Source: Procambarus clarkii
Lineage: Eukaryota > Arthropoda > Malacostraca > Decapoda > Cambaridae
Length of the DNA: 64,000 nucleotides
NCBI RefSeq assembly: GCF_040958095.1
Contig: NC_091230.1
Coordinates: 5,583,322-5,647,321, forward strand
Reading direction: 5' to 3'
In this document: positions 21,517 to 36,000 of the stretch, piece by piece
How the letters are laid out: each line of letters opens with the position of its first letter
Numbering within the stretch: the stretch's first letter is position 1
Made by a program: the position numbers and the translations under genes
Notes under the pieces: generated by a model
Told to the model about the DNA's origin: nothing
Database searches by the model: none
What the model saw: the letters and a program-made list of their open reading frames with translations, nothing else

Positions 21517-24500
21517 TAATACTAGTAGTGCTGGTACTGTTAGTAGTGCTGGTACTACTAGTAGTGCTGGTACTACTAGTAGTGCTGGTACTGCGGGCAG
21601 TGCTGGTACTGTTAGTAGTGCTGATACTATTAGCAGTGCTGGTACTACTAGTAGTGCTGGTGCTGCTGGTAGTGCTGGTACTGCTAGTAGTGCTGGTACT
21701 GCTGGTAGTGCTGGTACTGTTTTTTAGTGCTGGTACTACTAGAAGTGCTGGAATTACTAGTAATGCTGGTATTGCAAGTATTGCTGGTACTACTAATAGA
21801 GCTGGTACTGCTGGTAGTGCTGGTACTGCTAGTAGTGTTGGTACTGCTAGTAGTGCTGGTACTACTAGTAACGCTGGTACTACTAGTAATGCTGGTACTG
21901 GCAGTAGTGTTGGCACTACAAGTAGTGCTGTACTGCCAGTAGTGCTAGTACTACTATTCGTGCTGGTACTGTTAGTAGTGCTGGTACTACTAGTAGTGCT
22001 GGTACTACAAGTAGTGCTGGTACTTCCAGTAGTGCTGGTACTACCAGTAGTGCTGGTATTACCAGTAGTGCTGGTACTACAAGTAGTGCTGGTACTGCCA
22101 GTAGTGCCGAAACTACCAGTAATTCTGGTTCCACCAGTAGTGCTGGTACTGATATTGGTGCTGGTACTGCTAGTAGTGCTGGTACTGCTAGTAGTGCTGG
22201 TACTACTGGTAGTGCTGGTACTGTTAGTAGTGCTGGAACTACTACCAGTGCTGGTACTGCTAGTAGTGCTGGTACTACTAGTAGTGCTGGTACTGCTGGT
22301 AGTGCTGGTACTGTTAGTAGTGCTGGTACTACTAGTAGTGCTGGTACTGCTGGTAGTGCTGGTAGTGCTGACACTGTTTGAAGTGCGGGTACTACTAGTA
22401 GTGCTGGTATTACTAGTAGTGCTGGTACTGCTAGTAGTGTTGGTACTACTAGTAGTGCTGGTACTGCTAGTAGTGCTGGTACTACTAGTAGTGCTGGTAC
22501 TGCTAGTTGTGCTGGTACTCCTAGTAGTGTTGGTACTACTAGTTGTGCTGGTACTACTAGTTGTGCTGGTAATAGTAGTAGAGCTGGTAATGCTAGTAGT
22601 GTTGGTACTGCTAGTAGTGCTGGTACTGCTAGTAGTGCTGGTACTACTAGTTGTGCTGGTACTACTAGTAGTGCTGGTACTAGTAGTAGAGCTGGTAATG
22701 CTAGTAGTGTTGGTACTGCTAGTAGTGCTGGTACTGCTAGTAGTGCTGGATCTACTAGTAGTGCTGGTATTGCTAGTAGTGCTGGTACTACTAGTAATGC
22801 TGGAACTGCCAGTATTGCTGGTACTACAGGTAGTGCTGGTACTACTAGTAGTACTGGTACTACAAGTAGTACTGGTACTACTAGTATTGCTGATATTACA
22901 AGTAGTGCTGGTACTACCTGTAGTGCTAGTACTACTATTAGTACTGGTATTGATAGTAGTGCTGGTACTACTAGCAGTGCTGGTACTGATAGTATTACTG
23001 GTACTGCTAATAGTGCTGATACTACTAATGGAGCTGGTACTGATAGTATTGCTGGTACTACTAGTAGTGTTGGTACTACAAGTAGTGCTGTACTGCCAAA
23101 AGTCCTGGTACTACTACTATTAGTGCTGGTACTGCTAGTAGTGCTGGTACTGCAAGTAGTGCTGGTACTACCAGTAATGGTGGTACTACAAGTAGTGCTG
23201 TACTGCCAAAAGTCCTGGTACTACTACTATTAGTGCTGGTACTACTAGTAGTGCTGGTACTGCAAATAGTGCTGGTACTGCCAGTAATGGTGGTACTACC
23301 AGTAGTGCTGGTACTACAAGTAGTGCTGGTACTACTAGTATTGCTGGTACTACAAGTAGTGCTGGTACTGCCAGTAGTACTGGTTCTACCAGTAGTGATG
23401 ATACTGCTAGTAGTGCTGGTACTGCGGGCAGTGCTGGTACTGTTAGTAGTGCTGATACTATTAGCAGTGCTGGTACTACTAGTAGTGCTGGTACTGCTGG
23501 TAGTGCTGGTACTGCTAGTAGTGCTGGTACTGCTGGCAGTGCTGGTACTGTTTTTAGTGTTGGTACTGCTAGTAGTGCTGGTATTACTAGTAATGCTGGT
23601 ATTGCAAGTATTGCTGATACTACTAATAGAGCTGGTACTGCTGGTAGTGCTGGTACTGCTAGTAGTGTTGGTACTGCTAGTAGTGCTGGTACTACTAGTA
23701 GCGCTGGTACTACTACTGATGCTGGTACTGACAATAGTGCTGGTACTACAAGTAGTGCGGGTACTACAAGTAGTGCTGGTTCTGCCAGTAATGCTGGTAC
23801 TACAAGTAATACTAGTACTACAAGTAGTGCTGGTACTACCAGTAGTGCTGGTTCTACCAGTAGTTCTAATACTGCCAGTAATGCTGGTTCCCCCAGTAGT
23901 GCTAGTAATACCAGTAGTGCTGGTACTGCTATTAGTGCTAGTATTGCTAGTAGTGCTGGTACTGCTAGTAGTGCTGGTACTACTAGTAGTGCTGGTACTG
24001 CTGGTAGTGCTGGTACTGTTAGTAGTGCTGGTACTACTACCAGTGCTGGTACTACTAGTAGTACTGGTACTGCTGGTAGTGCTGGTAGTGCTGGTAGTGC
24101 TGGTACTGTTTGAAGTGCTGGTACTACTAGTAGTGCTGGTATTACCAGTAGTGCTGGTACTGTTAGTAGTGTTGGTACTACTAGTAGTGCTGGTACTGCT
24201 AGTAATACTGGTACTACTAGTAGTTCTGATACTGCTAGTAGTGCTGTTGCTCCTATTAGTGCTGGTACTACTCGTTGTGCTGGTACTAGTAGTAGAGCTG
24301 GTAATGCTAGTAGTGCTGGTACTGCTAGTAGTGCTGGTACTGCTAGTAGTGCTGGATCTTCTTGTAGTGCTGGTATTGCTAGTAGTGCTGGTGCTACTAG
24401 TAATGCTGGTACTGTCAGTATTGCTGGTACTACAAGTAGTGCTGGTAAGACTAGTAGCGCTGATACTACAAGTAGTGCTGGTACTGCCAGTAATAGTGGT

Positions 24501-25211
24501 ACTACCAGTAGTACTGGTACTACAGGTAGTGCTGGTACTACTAGTAGTGCTGGTACTACAAGTGGTGCTGGTACTACTAGTAGTGCTGGTACTACAAGTA
24601 GCGCTGGTATTGCCACTAGTGCTGGTACTACTAGTAGTGCTGGTACTACAAGTAGCGCTGGTATTGCCACTAGTGCTGGTACTACTAGTAGTGCTGGTAC
24701 TACCAGTAGTCCTGATAGTGCCAGTAATGCAGGTTCTAGCAGTAGTGCTGGTAGTACCAGTAGTGCTGGTACTGCTAGTAGTGCTGGTACTGCTGGTAGT
24801 GCTGGTACTGCTAGTTGTGCTGGTACTGCTAGTAGTGCTGGTACTGCTGGTAGTGCTGGTACTGCTAGTTGTGCTGGTACTGCAAGTTGTGCTGATACTG
24901 CTAGTAGTGCTGGTACTGCTAGTAGTGCTGGTGCTATTAGTAGTGCTAGTACTGCTAGTAGTGCTGGTGCTACTAGTAACGCTGGTACTGGCAGTAGTTC
25001 TGGTTCTACAAGTAGTGCTGGTACTATTAGTAGTGCTAGTACTACTAGTAGTGCTGCTACTGCCAGTAGTGCTGGTACTACAAGTAGTGCTGGTACTACT
25101 AGTAGTGCTGGTACTACTAGTAATGCTGGTACTGGCAGTAGTGCTGGTACTACAAGTAGTGCTGGTACTACTAGTAGTGCTGGAATTACAAGTAGTGCTG
25201 AACTGCCTGTA

Positions 25212-28200
25212 GTGTTGGTACTACTAGTAGTGCTAGTAATACAATTAGTGCTGGTACTGCCAGTAATGCTGGTACTACCAGTAATGCTGGTACTACAAGC
25301 AGTGCTGGTACTACTAGTAGTGCTGGTACTACAAGTAGTGCTGGTGCTGCCAGTAGTGCTGGTTCTGCCAGTAATGCTGGTACTACCAGTAATGCTGGTA
25401 CTACAAGTAGTGCTGGTACTACTAGTAGTGCTGGTACTACAAGTAGTGCTGGTACTACCAGTAGGGCTGTTACTACCAGTAGTGCTGGTACTACAAGTAG
25501 TGCTGGTACTATTAGTAGTGCTGGTACTACCAGTAATGCTGGTACTACAAGTAGTGCTGGTACTGCCAGTAGTGCTGGTACTGCCAGTAGTGCTGGTACT
25601 ACCAGTAGTGCTGGTACTACCTGTAGTGCTGGTATTACTAGTAGTACTGGTATTGATAGTAGTGCTGGTATTAATAGTAGTGCTTGTACTGATAGTATTA
25701 CTGGTACTGCTAATAGTGCTGATACTAATAATAGTGCTGGTACTGATAGTATTGATGGTACTGCTAGTAGTGCTAGTACTACAAGTAGTGCTGTACTGCC
25801 AAAAGTCCTGGTACTACTACTATTAGTGCTGGTACTACTAGTAGTGCTGGTACTACTAGTAGTGCTGGAATTACAAGTAGTGCTGGTACTGCCAGTAATG
25901 CTGGTACTACCAGTAGTGCTGGTACTACCAGTAGTGATGATACTGCCAGTAATGCTGGTACTACCAGTAGTGCTGGTACTACAAGTAGTGCTGGTTCTAC
26001 CAGTAGTGCTGACACTACCAGTAGTGCTAGTACTGCTACTAGTGCTGGTACTGCTAGTAGTGCTGGTACTGCTACTAGTGCTGGTACTGCCAGTTGTGCT
26101 AGTACTGCTAGTAGTGCTGGTACTACTAGTAGTGCTGGTACTACTAGTAGTGCTGGTACTGTTATTAGTGCTTTTACTACTAGTAGTGCTGGTACTGCTG
26201 GCAGTGCTGGTACTGTTAGTAGTGCTGATACTATTAGCAGTGCTGGTACTACTAGTAGTGCTGGTACTGCTAGTAGTGCTGGTACTGCTGGTACTGTTTT
26301 TAGTGCTGGTACTACTAGTAGTGCTGGTATTACTAGTAATGCTGGTATTGCAAGCATTGCTGGTACTACTAATAGAGCTGGTACTGCTGGTAGTGCTGGT
26401 ACTGCTAGTAGTGTTGGTACTACTAGTAGTGCTGGTACTGCTAGTAGTGCTGGTACTACTAGTAGTGCTGGTACTGCTAGTTGTGCTGGTACTCCTAGTA
26501 GTGCTGGTACTACTAGTTGTGCTGGTACTAGTAGTACAGCTGGTAATGCTAGTAGTGTTGGTACTGCTAGTAGTGCTGGTACTGCTAGTAGTCCTGGATC
26601 TACTAGTAGTGCTGGTATTGCTAGTAGTGCTGGTATTACTAGTAATGCTGGAACTGCCAGTATTGCTGGTACTACAGGTAGTGCTGGTACTACTAGTAGT
26701 ACTGGTACTACAAGTAGTACTGGTACTACTAGATTTGCTGATATTACAAGTAGTGCTGGTACTACCAGTAGTGCTAGTACTACTATTAGAACTGGTATTG
26801 ATAGTAGTGCTGGTACTACTAGGAGTGCTGGTACTGATAGTATTACTGGTACTGCTAATAGTGCTGATACTACTAATAGAGCTGGTACTGATAGTATTGC
26901 TGGTACTACTAGTAGTGCGTAGTGCAGGTACTACAAGTAGTGCTGTACTGCCAAAAGTCCTGGTACTACTACTATTAGTGCTGGTACTGCTAGTAGTGCT
27001 GGTACTGCAAGTAGTGCTGGTACTGCCAGTAATGGTGGTACTACCAGTAGTGCTGGTACTACAAGTAGTGCTGGTACTACTAGTATTGCTGGTACTACAA
27101 GTAGTGCTGGTACTGCCAGTAGTACTGGTACTACCAGTAGTGATGATACTGCCAGTAGTGCTGGTACTACCTGTAGTGTTGATACTACCAGTAGTGCTGG
27201 TACTACCAGTAGTGCTGGTAGTACTAGTAGTGCTGGTACTACTAGTAGTGCTGGTAATACTAGTAGTGCTGGTACTGTTATTAGTGCTTTTACTACAAGT
27301 AGTGCTGGTACTGCGGGCAGTGCTGGTACTGTTAGTAGTGCTGATACTATTAGCAGTGCTGGTACTAATAGTAGTGCTAGTACTGCTGGTAGTGCTGGTA
27401 CTGCTAGTAGTGCTGGTACTACTAGTAGTGCTGGTATTACTAGTAATGCTGGTATTGCAAGTATTGGTGGTACTACTAATAGAGCTGGTACTGCTGGTAG
27501 TGCTGGTACTGCTAGTAGTGTTGGTACTGCTAGTAGTGCTGGTACTACTAGTAGCGCTGGTACTACTACTGATGCTGGTACTGGCAGTAGTGCTGGTACT
27601 ACAAGTAGTGCTGGTACTACATGTAGTGCTGGTACTACAAGTAGTGCTGGTACTACATGTAGTGCTGGTACTACAAGTAGTGCTGGTACTACAAGTAGTG
27701 CTGGTACTACTAGTAGTGCTGGTACTACAAGTAGCACTGGTATTGCCACTAGTGCTGGTACTACTAGTAGTGCTGGTACTACCAGTAGTCCTGATAGTGC
27801 CAGTAATGCAGGTTCTAGCAGTAGTGCTGGTAGTACCAGTAGTGCTGGTACTGCTAGTAGTGCTGGTACTGCTGGTAGTGCTGGTACTGCTAGATGTGCT
27901 GGTACTGCTAGTAGTGCTGGTACTGCTGGTAGTGCTGGTACTGCTAGTTGTGCTGGTACTGCAAGTTGAGATGATACTGCTAGTAGTGCTGGTACTGCTA
28001 GTAGTGCTGGTGCTATTAGTATTGCTAGTACTGCTAGTAGTGCTGGTGCTACTAGTAACGCTGGTACTGGCAGTAGTTCTGGTTCTACAAGTAGTGCTGG
28101 TACTATTAGTAGTGCTAGTACTACTAGTAGTGCTGTTACTGCCAGTAGTGCTGGTACTACAAGTAGTGCTGGTACTACTAGTAGTGCTGGTACTACTAGT

Positions 28201-28290
28201 AATGCTGGTACTGGCAGTAGTGCTGGTACTACAAGTAGTGCTGGTACTACTAGTAGTGCTGGAATTACAAGTAGTGCTGTACTGCCTGTA
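25212..28290. repeat. Higher-order repeat block, first clear copy
   Basis: The segment starting at 25212 recurs at 28291 (offset 3079). Both begin with equal-length, nearly identical 204-residue repeat frames and reach the same gccaaaagtcc junction. Confidence 0.75.
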
Positions 28291-29941
28291 GTGTTGGTAT
28301 TACTATTAGTGCTAGTAATACAATTAGTGCTGGTACTGCCAGTAATGCTGGTACTACCAGTAATGCTGGTACTACAAGCAGTGCTGGTACTACTAGTAGT
28401 GCTGGTACTACAAGTAGTGCTGGTGCTGCCAGTAGTGCTGGTTCTGCCAGTAATGCTGGTACTACCAGTAATGCTGGTACTACAAGTAGTGCTGGTACTA
28501 CTAGTAGTGCTGGTACTACAAGTAGTGCTGGTACTACCAGTAGGGCTGTTACTACCAGTAGTGCTGGTACTACAAGTAGTGCTGGTACTATTAGTAGTGC
28601 TGGTACTACCAGTAATGCTGGTACTACAAGTAGTGCTGGTACTGCCAGTAGTGCTGGTACTGCCAGTAGTGCTGGTACTACCAGTAGTGCTGGTACTACC
28701 TGTAGTGCTGGTACTACTAGTAGTACTGGTATTGATAGTAGTGCTGGTATTAATAGTAGTGCTTGTACTGATAGTATTACTGGTACTGCTAATAGTGCTG
28801 ATACTAATAATAGTGCTGGTACTGATAGTATTGATGGTACTGCTAGTAGTGCTGGTACTACAAGTAGTGCTTTACTGCCAAAAGTCCTGGTACTACTACT
28901 ATTAGTGCTGGTACTACTAGTAGTGCTGGAATTACAAGTAGTGCTGGTACTGCCAGTAATGCTGGTACTACCAGTAGTGCTGGTACTACCAGTAGTGATG
29001 ATACTGCCAGTAATGCTGGTACTACCAGTAGTGCTAGTACTGCTACTAGTGCTGGTACGGCTAGTAGTGCTGGTACTGCTAGTAGTGCTGGTACTGCCAG
29101 TTGTGCTAGTACTGCTAGTAGTGCTGGTACTGTTATTAGTGCTTTTACTACTAGTAGTGCTGGTACTGCTGGCAGTGCTGGTACTGTTAGTACTGCTGAT
29201 ACTATTAGCAGTGCTGGTACTACTAGTAGTGCTGGTACTGCTAGTAGTGCTGGTACTGCTGGTACTGTTTTTAGTGCTGGTACTACTAGTAGTGCTGGTA
29301 TTACTAGTAATGCTGGTATTGCAAGTATTGCTGGTACTACTAATAGAGCTGGTACTGCTGGTAGTGCTGGTACTCCTAGGAGTGTTGGTACTACTAGTAG
29401 TGCTGGTACTGCTAGTAGTGCTGGTACTACTAGTAGTGCTGGTACTGCTAGTTGTGCTGGTACTCCTAGTAGTGCTGGTACTACTAGTTGTGCTGGTACT
29501 AGTAGTAGAGCTGGTAATGCTAGTAGTGTTGGTACTGCTAGTAGTGCTGGTACTGCTAGTAGTGCTGGATCTACTAGTAGTGCTGGTATTGCAAGTAGTG
29601 CTGGTATTACTAGTAATGCTGGAACTGCCAGTATTGCTGGTACTACAGGTAGTGCTGGTACTACTAGTAGTACTGGTACTACAAGTAGTACTGGTACTAC
29701 TAGTATTGCTGATATTACAAGTAGTGCTGGTACTACCAGTAGTGCTAGTACTACTATTAGTACTGGTATTGATAGTAGTGCTGGTACTACTAGGAGTGCT
29801 GGTACTGATAGTATTACTGGTACTGCTAATAGTGCTGATACTACTAATAGAGCTGGTACTGATAGTATTGCTGGTACTACTAGTAGTGCTGGTACTACAA
29901 GTAGTGCTGTACTGCCAAAAGTCCTGGTACTACTACTATTA

Positions 29942-32900
29942 GTGCTGGCACTGCTAGTAGTGCTGGTACTGCAAGTAGTGCTGGTACTGCCAGTAATGGT
30001 GGTACTACCAGTAGTGCTGGTACTACAAGTAGTGCTGGTACTACTTGTATTGCTGGTACTACAAGTAGTGCTGGTACTGCCAGTAGTACTGGTACTACCA
30101 GTAGTGATGATACTGCCAGTAGTGCTGGTACTACCTGTAGTGCTGATACTACCAGTAATGGTGATACTACCAGTAGTGCTGGTACTACCTGTAGTGCTGA
30201 TACTACCAGTAGTGCTGGTACTACCAGTAGTGCTGGTACTGCTAGTAGTGCTGGTACTGCCAGTTGTGCTTGTACTGCTAGTAGTGCTGGTAGTACTAGT
30301 AGTGCTGGTACTACTAGTAGTGCTGGTAATACTAGTAGTGCTGGTACTGTTATTAGTGCTTTTACTACAAGTAGTGCTGGTACTGCGGGCAGTGCTGGTA
30401 CTGTTAGTGGTGCTGATACTATTAGCAGTGCTGGTACTAATAGTAGTGCTAGTACTGCTGGTAGTGCTGGTACTGCTAGTAGTGCTGGTACTGCTGGCAG
30501 TGCTGGTACTGTTTTTAGTGCTGGTACTACTAGTAGTGCTGGTATTACTAGTAATGCTGGTATTGCAAGTATTGCTGGTACTACTAATAGAGCTGGTACT
30601 GCTGGTAGTGCTGGTACTGCTAGTAGTGTTGGTACTGCTAATAGTGCTGGTACTACTAGTAGCGCTGGTACTACCACTGATGCTGGTACTGGCAGTAGTG
30701 CTGGTACTACAAGTAGTGCTGGTACTACAAGTAGTGCAGGTACTACAAGTAGTGCTGGTACTACAAGTAGTGCTGGTTCTGCCAGTAATGCTGGTACTAC
30801 CAGAAATACTAGTACTACAAGTAGCGCTGGTACTACAAGTAGTGCTGGTACTACTAGTAGTGCTGGTTCTGCCAGTAGTGCTGATACTACCAGTAGTGCT
30901 GGTACTACCAGTAGTGCTGGTACTGCCAGCAGTGCTGAAACTACCAGTAGTTCTGATACTGCCAGTAATGCTGGTTCCCCCAGTAGTGCTAATAGTACCT
31001 GTAGTGCTGGTACTGCTATTGGTGCTAGTATTGCTAGTAGTGCTGGTACTGCTAGTAGTGCTGGTACTACTAGTAGTGCTGGTACTGCTGGTAGTGCTGG
31101 TACTGTTAGTAGTGCTGGTACTACTAGTAGTGCTGGTACTGCTGGTAGGTCTGGTACTGCTGGTAGTGCTGGTAGTGCCGGTACTATTTGAAGTGCTGGT
31201 ACTACTAGTAGTGCTGGTATTACTAGTATTGCTGGTACTGTTAGTAGTGTTGGTACTACTAGTAGTGCTGGTACTGCTAGTAATGCTGGTACTACTAGTA
31301 GTGCTGGTACTGCTAGTAGTGCTGGTACTCCGAGTAGTGCTGGTACTAGTAGTAGAGCTGGTAATGCTAGTAGTGCTGGTACTGCTAGTAGTGCTGGTAC
31401 TGCTTCTAGTGCTGGATCTTCTAGTAGTGCTGGTACTGTCAGTATTGCTGGTACTACAAGTAGTGCTGGTACGACTAGTAGTGCTGGTACTACAAGTAGT
31501 GCTGGTACTACAAGTAGCGCTGGTATTGCCAGTAGTGCTGGTACTACTAGTGGTGCTGGTACTACCAGTAGTCCTGATAGTGCCAGTAATGCAGGTTCTA
31601 GCAGTAGTGCTGGTGCTGCTAGTAGTGCTGGTACTGCTGGTGGTGCTGGTACTGCTAGTTCTGCTGGTACTGTTAGTAGTGCTGGTACTGCTGGTAGTGC
31701 TGGTACTGCTAGTTGTGCTGGTACTGCAAGTAGTGCTGATACTGCTAGTAGTGCTGGTGCTATTAGTAGTGCTGGTGCTATTAGTAGTGCTAGTACTGCT
31801 AGTAGTGCTGGTACTACAAGTAGTGCCGGTACTATTAGTAGTGCTAGTACTACTAGTTGTGCTGTTACTGCCAGTAGTGCTAGTACTACAAGGAGTACTG
31901 GTACTACAAGTAGTGCTGGTACTACTAGTAGTGCTGGAATTACAAGTAGTGCTGTACTGACAGTAGTGCTGGTACTACCAGTAGTGCTAGTAATACAAGT
32001 AGTGCTGGTACTGCCAGTAATGCTGGTACTACCAGTAGTGCTGGTACTACTACTAGTGCAGGTACTACAAGTAGTGCTTGTACTACCAGTAGGGCTGTTA
32101 CTACCAGTAGTGCTGGTACTACAAGTAGTGCTAGTACTATTAGTAGTGCTGGTACTGCCAGTAATGCTGGTACTACCAGTAATGCTGGTACTACAAGTAG
32201 TGCTGGTACTACTAGTAGTGCTGGTACTACCAGTAGTTCTGGTACTACAAGTAGTGCTGGTACTACTAGTAGTAATGGTATTGATAGTAGTGCTGGTATT
32301 AATAGTAGTGCTTGTACTGATAGTATTACTGGTACTGCTAATAGTGTTGATACTAATAATAGTGCTGGTACTGATAGTATTGATGGTACTGCTAGTAGTG
32401 CTGGTACTACAAGTAGTGCTGTACTGCCAAAAGTCCTGGTACTACTCCTATTAGTGCTGGTACTGCTAGTAGTGCTGGTACTGCAAGTAGTGCTGGTACT
32501 GCCAGTAATGGTGGTACTACCAGTAGTGCTGGTACTACAAGTAGTGCTGGTACTACTAGTAGTGCTGGTACTACCAGTAGTGCTGGTACTACCAGTAGTG
32601 ATGATACTGCCAGTAATGCTGGTACTACCAGTAGTGCTGTTACTACAAGTAGTGCTGGTTCTACCAGTAGTGCTGACACTACCAGTAGTGCTGGTACTGC
32701 TACTAGTGCTGGTACTACTAGTAGTGCTGGTAATACTAGTAGTGCTGGTGCTGCTGGCAGTGCTGGTACTGTTAGTAGTGCTGATACTATTAGCAGTGCT
32801 GGTACTACTAGTAGTGCTGGTACTACTAGTAGTGCTGGTATTACTAGTAATGCTGGTATTGCAAGTATTGCTGGTACTGATAGTATTATTGGTACTGCTA

Positions 32901-33013
32901 ATAGTGTTGATACTAATAATAGTGCTGGTACTGATAGTATTGATGGTACTACTAGTAGTGCTGGTACTACAAGTAGTGCTGTACTGTCAAAAGTCCTGGT
33001 ACTACTACTATTA
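29942..33013. repeat. Higher-order repeat block, second clear copy
   Basis: The block from 29942 matches that from 33014 (offset 3072), and 31966 matches 35056 (offset 3090). The matching extends over about 2.5-3 kb with few visible substitutions. It is the youngest-looking duplication in the array. Confidence 0.8.
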
Positions 33014-36000
33014 GTGCTGGCACTGCTAGTAGTGCTGGTACTGCAAGTAGTGCTGGTACTGCCAGTAATGGTGGTACTACCAGTAGTGCTGGTACTACAA
33101 GTAGTGCTGGTACTACTTGTATTGCTGGTACTACAAGTAGTGCTGGTACTGCCAGTAGTACTGGTACTACCAGTAGTGATGATACTGCCAGTAGTGCTGG
33201 TACTACCTGTAGTGCTGATACTACCAGTAATGGTGATACTACCAGTAGTGCTGGTACTACCTGTAGTGCTGATACTACCAGTAGTGCTGGTACTACCAGT
33301 AGTGCTGGTACTGCTAGTAGTGCTGGTACTGCCAGTTGTGCTTGTACTGCTAGTAGTGCTGGTAGTACTAGTAGTACTGGTACTACTAGTAGTGCTGGTA
33401 ATACTAGTAGTGCTGGTACTGTTAGTGGTGCTGATACTATTAGCAGTGCTGGTACTAATAGTAGTGCTAGTACTGCTGGTAGTGCTGGTACTGCTAGTAG
33501 TGCTGGTACTGCTGGCAGTGCTGGTACTGTTTTTAGTGCTGGTACTACTAGTAGTGCTGGTATTACTAGTAATGCTGGTATTGCAAGTATTGCTGGTACT
33601 ACTAATAGAGCTGGTACTGCTGGTAGTGCTGGTACTGCTAGTAGTGTTGGTACTGCTAGTAGTGCTGGTACTACTAGTAGCGCTGGTACTACTACTGATG
33701 CTGGTACTGGCAGTAGTGCTGGTACTACAAGTAGTGCTGGTACTACAAGTAGTACAGGTACTACAAGTAGTGCTGGTACTACAAGTAGTGCTGGTTCTGC
33801 CAGTAATGCTGGTACTACCAGAAATACTAGTACTACAAGTAGCGCTGGTACTACAAGTAGTGCTGGTACTACTAGTAGTGCTGGTTCTGCCAGTAGTGCT
33901 GATACTACCAGTAGTGCTGGTACTACCAGTAGTGCTGGTACTGCCAGCAGTGCTGAAACTACCAGTAGTTCTGATACTGCCAGTAATGCTGGTTCCCCCA
34001 GTAGTGCTAATAGTACCTGTAGTGCTGGTACTGCTATTGGTGCTAGTATTGCTAGTAGTGCTGGTACTGCTAGTAGTGCTGGTACTACTAGTAGTGCTGG
34101 TACTGCTGGTAGTGCTGGTACTGTTAGTAGTGCTGGTACTACTAGTAGTGCTGGTACTGCTGGTAGGTCTGGTACTGCTGGTAGTGCTGGTAGTGCCGGT
34201 ACTATTTGAAGTGCTGGTACTACTAGTAGTGCTGGTATTACTAGTATTGCTGGTACTGTTAGTAGTGTTGGTACTACTAGTAGTGCTGGTACTGCTAGTA
34301 ATGCTGGTACTACTAGTAGTGCTGGTACTGCTAGTAGTGCTGGTACTCCGAGTAGTGCTGGTACTAGTAGTAGAGCTGGTAATGCTAGTAGTGCTGGTAC
34401 TGATAGTAGTGCTGGTACTGCTTCTAGTGCTGGATCTTCTAGTAGTGCTGGTACTGTCAGTATTGCTGGTACTACAAGTAGTGCTGGTACGACTAGTAGC
34501 GCTGGTACTACAAGTAGTACTGGTACTGCCAGTAATGGTTTTACTACCAGTAGTACTGGTACTACAGGTAGTGCTGGTACTACAAGTAGTGCTGGTACTA
34601 CTAGTAGTGCTGGTACTACAAGTAGCGCTGGTATTGCCAGTAGTGCTGGTACTACTAGTAGTGCTGGTACTACCAGTAGTCCTGATAGTGCCAGTAATGC
34701 AGGTTCTAGCAGTAGTGCTGGTGCTGCTAGTAGTGCTGGTACTGCTGGTGGTGCTGGTACTGCTAGTTCTGCTGGTACTGTTAGTAGTGCTGGTACTGCT
34801 GGTAGTGCTGGTACTGCTAGTTGTGCTGGTACTGCAAGTAGTGCTGATACTGCTAGTAGGGTTGGTGCTATTAGTAGTGCTAGTACTGCTAGTAGTGCTG
34901 GTACTACAAGTAGTGCTGGTACTATTAGTAGTGCTAGTACTACTAGTAGTGCTGTTACTGCCAGTAGTGCTAGTACTACAAGGAGTACTGGTACTACAAG
35001 TAGTGCTGGTACTACTAGTAGTGCTGGAATTACAAGTAGTGCTGTACTGACAGTAGTGCTGGTACTACCAGTAGTGCTAGTAATACAAGTAGTGCTGGTA
35101 CTGCCAGTAATGCTGGTACTACCAGTAGTGCTGGTACTACTACTAGTGCAGGTACTACAAGTAGTGCTTGTACTACCAGTAGGGCTGTTACTACCAGTAG
35201 TGCTGGTACTACAAGTAGTGCTAGTACTATTAGTAGTGCTGGTACTGCCAGTAATGCTGGTACTACCAGTAATGCTGGTACTACAAGTAGTGCTGGTACT
35301 ACTAGTAGTGCTGGTACTACCAGTAGTGCTGGTACTACAGGTAGTGCTGGTACTACTAGTAGTAATGGTATTGATAGTAGTGCTGGTATTAATAGTAGTG
35401 CTTGTACTGATAGTATTACTGGTACTGCTAATAGTGTTGATACTAATAATAGTGCTGGTACTGATAGTATTGATGGTACTGCTAGTAGTGCTGGTACTAC
35501 AAGTAGTGCTGTACTGCCAAAGGTCCTGGTACTACTCCTATTAGTGCTGGTACTGCTAGTAGTGCTGGTACTGCAAGTAGTGCTGGTACTGCCAGTAATA
35601 GTGGTACTACCAGTAGTGCTGGTACTACAAGTAGTGCTGGTACTACTAGTAGTGCTGGTACTACCAGTAGTGCTGGTACTACCAGTAGTGATGATACTGC
35701 CAGTAATGCTGGTACTACCAGTAGTGCTGGTACTACAAGTAGTGCTGGTTCTACCAGTAGTGCTGACACTACCAGTAGTGCTGGTACTGCTACTAGTGCT
35801 GGTACTACTAGTAGTGCTGGTAATACTAGTAGTGCTGGTACTGCTGGCAGTGCTGGTACTGTTAGTAGTGCTGATACTATTAGCAGTGCTGGTACTACTA
35901 GTAGTGCTGGTACTACTAGTAGTGCTGGTATTACTAGTAATGCTGGTATTGCAAGTATTGCTGGTACTACTAATAGAGCTGGTACTGCTGGTAGTGCTGG

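Noticed and set aside
21053-21916. Fusion protein of Ser-Thr repeats with a LINE-B C-terminal domain
   Set aside because: Open frame running by chance from the minisatellite into a truncated LINE fragment; no start or transcript evidence.
21528-35050. Very long plus- and minus-strand frames (up to 821 residues) rich in Val, Leu, Pro and Ala as a structural or membrane protein
   Set aside because: They are open in opposite strands and more than one frame because the 18-bp unit is a multiple of three. Variation shows no codon-position bias to any one frame.
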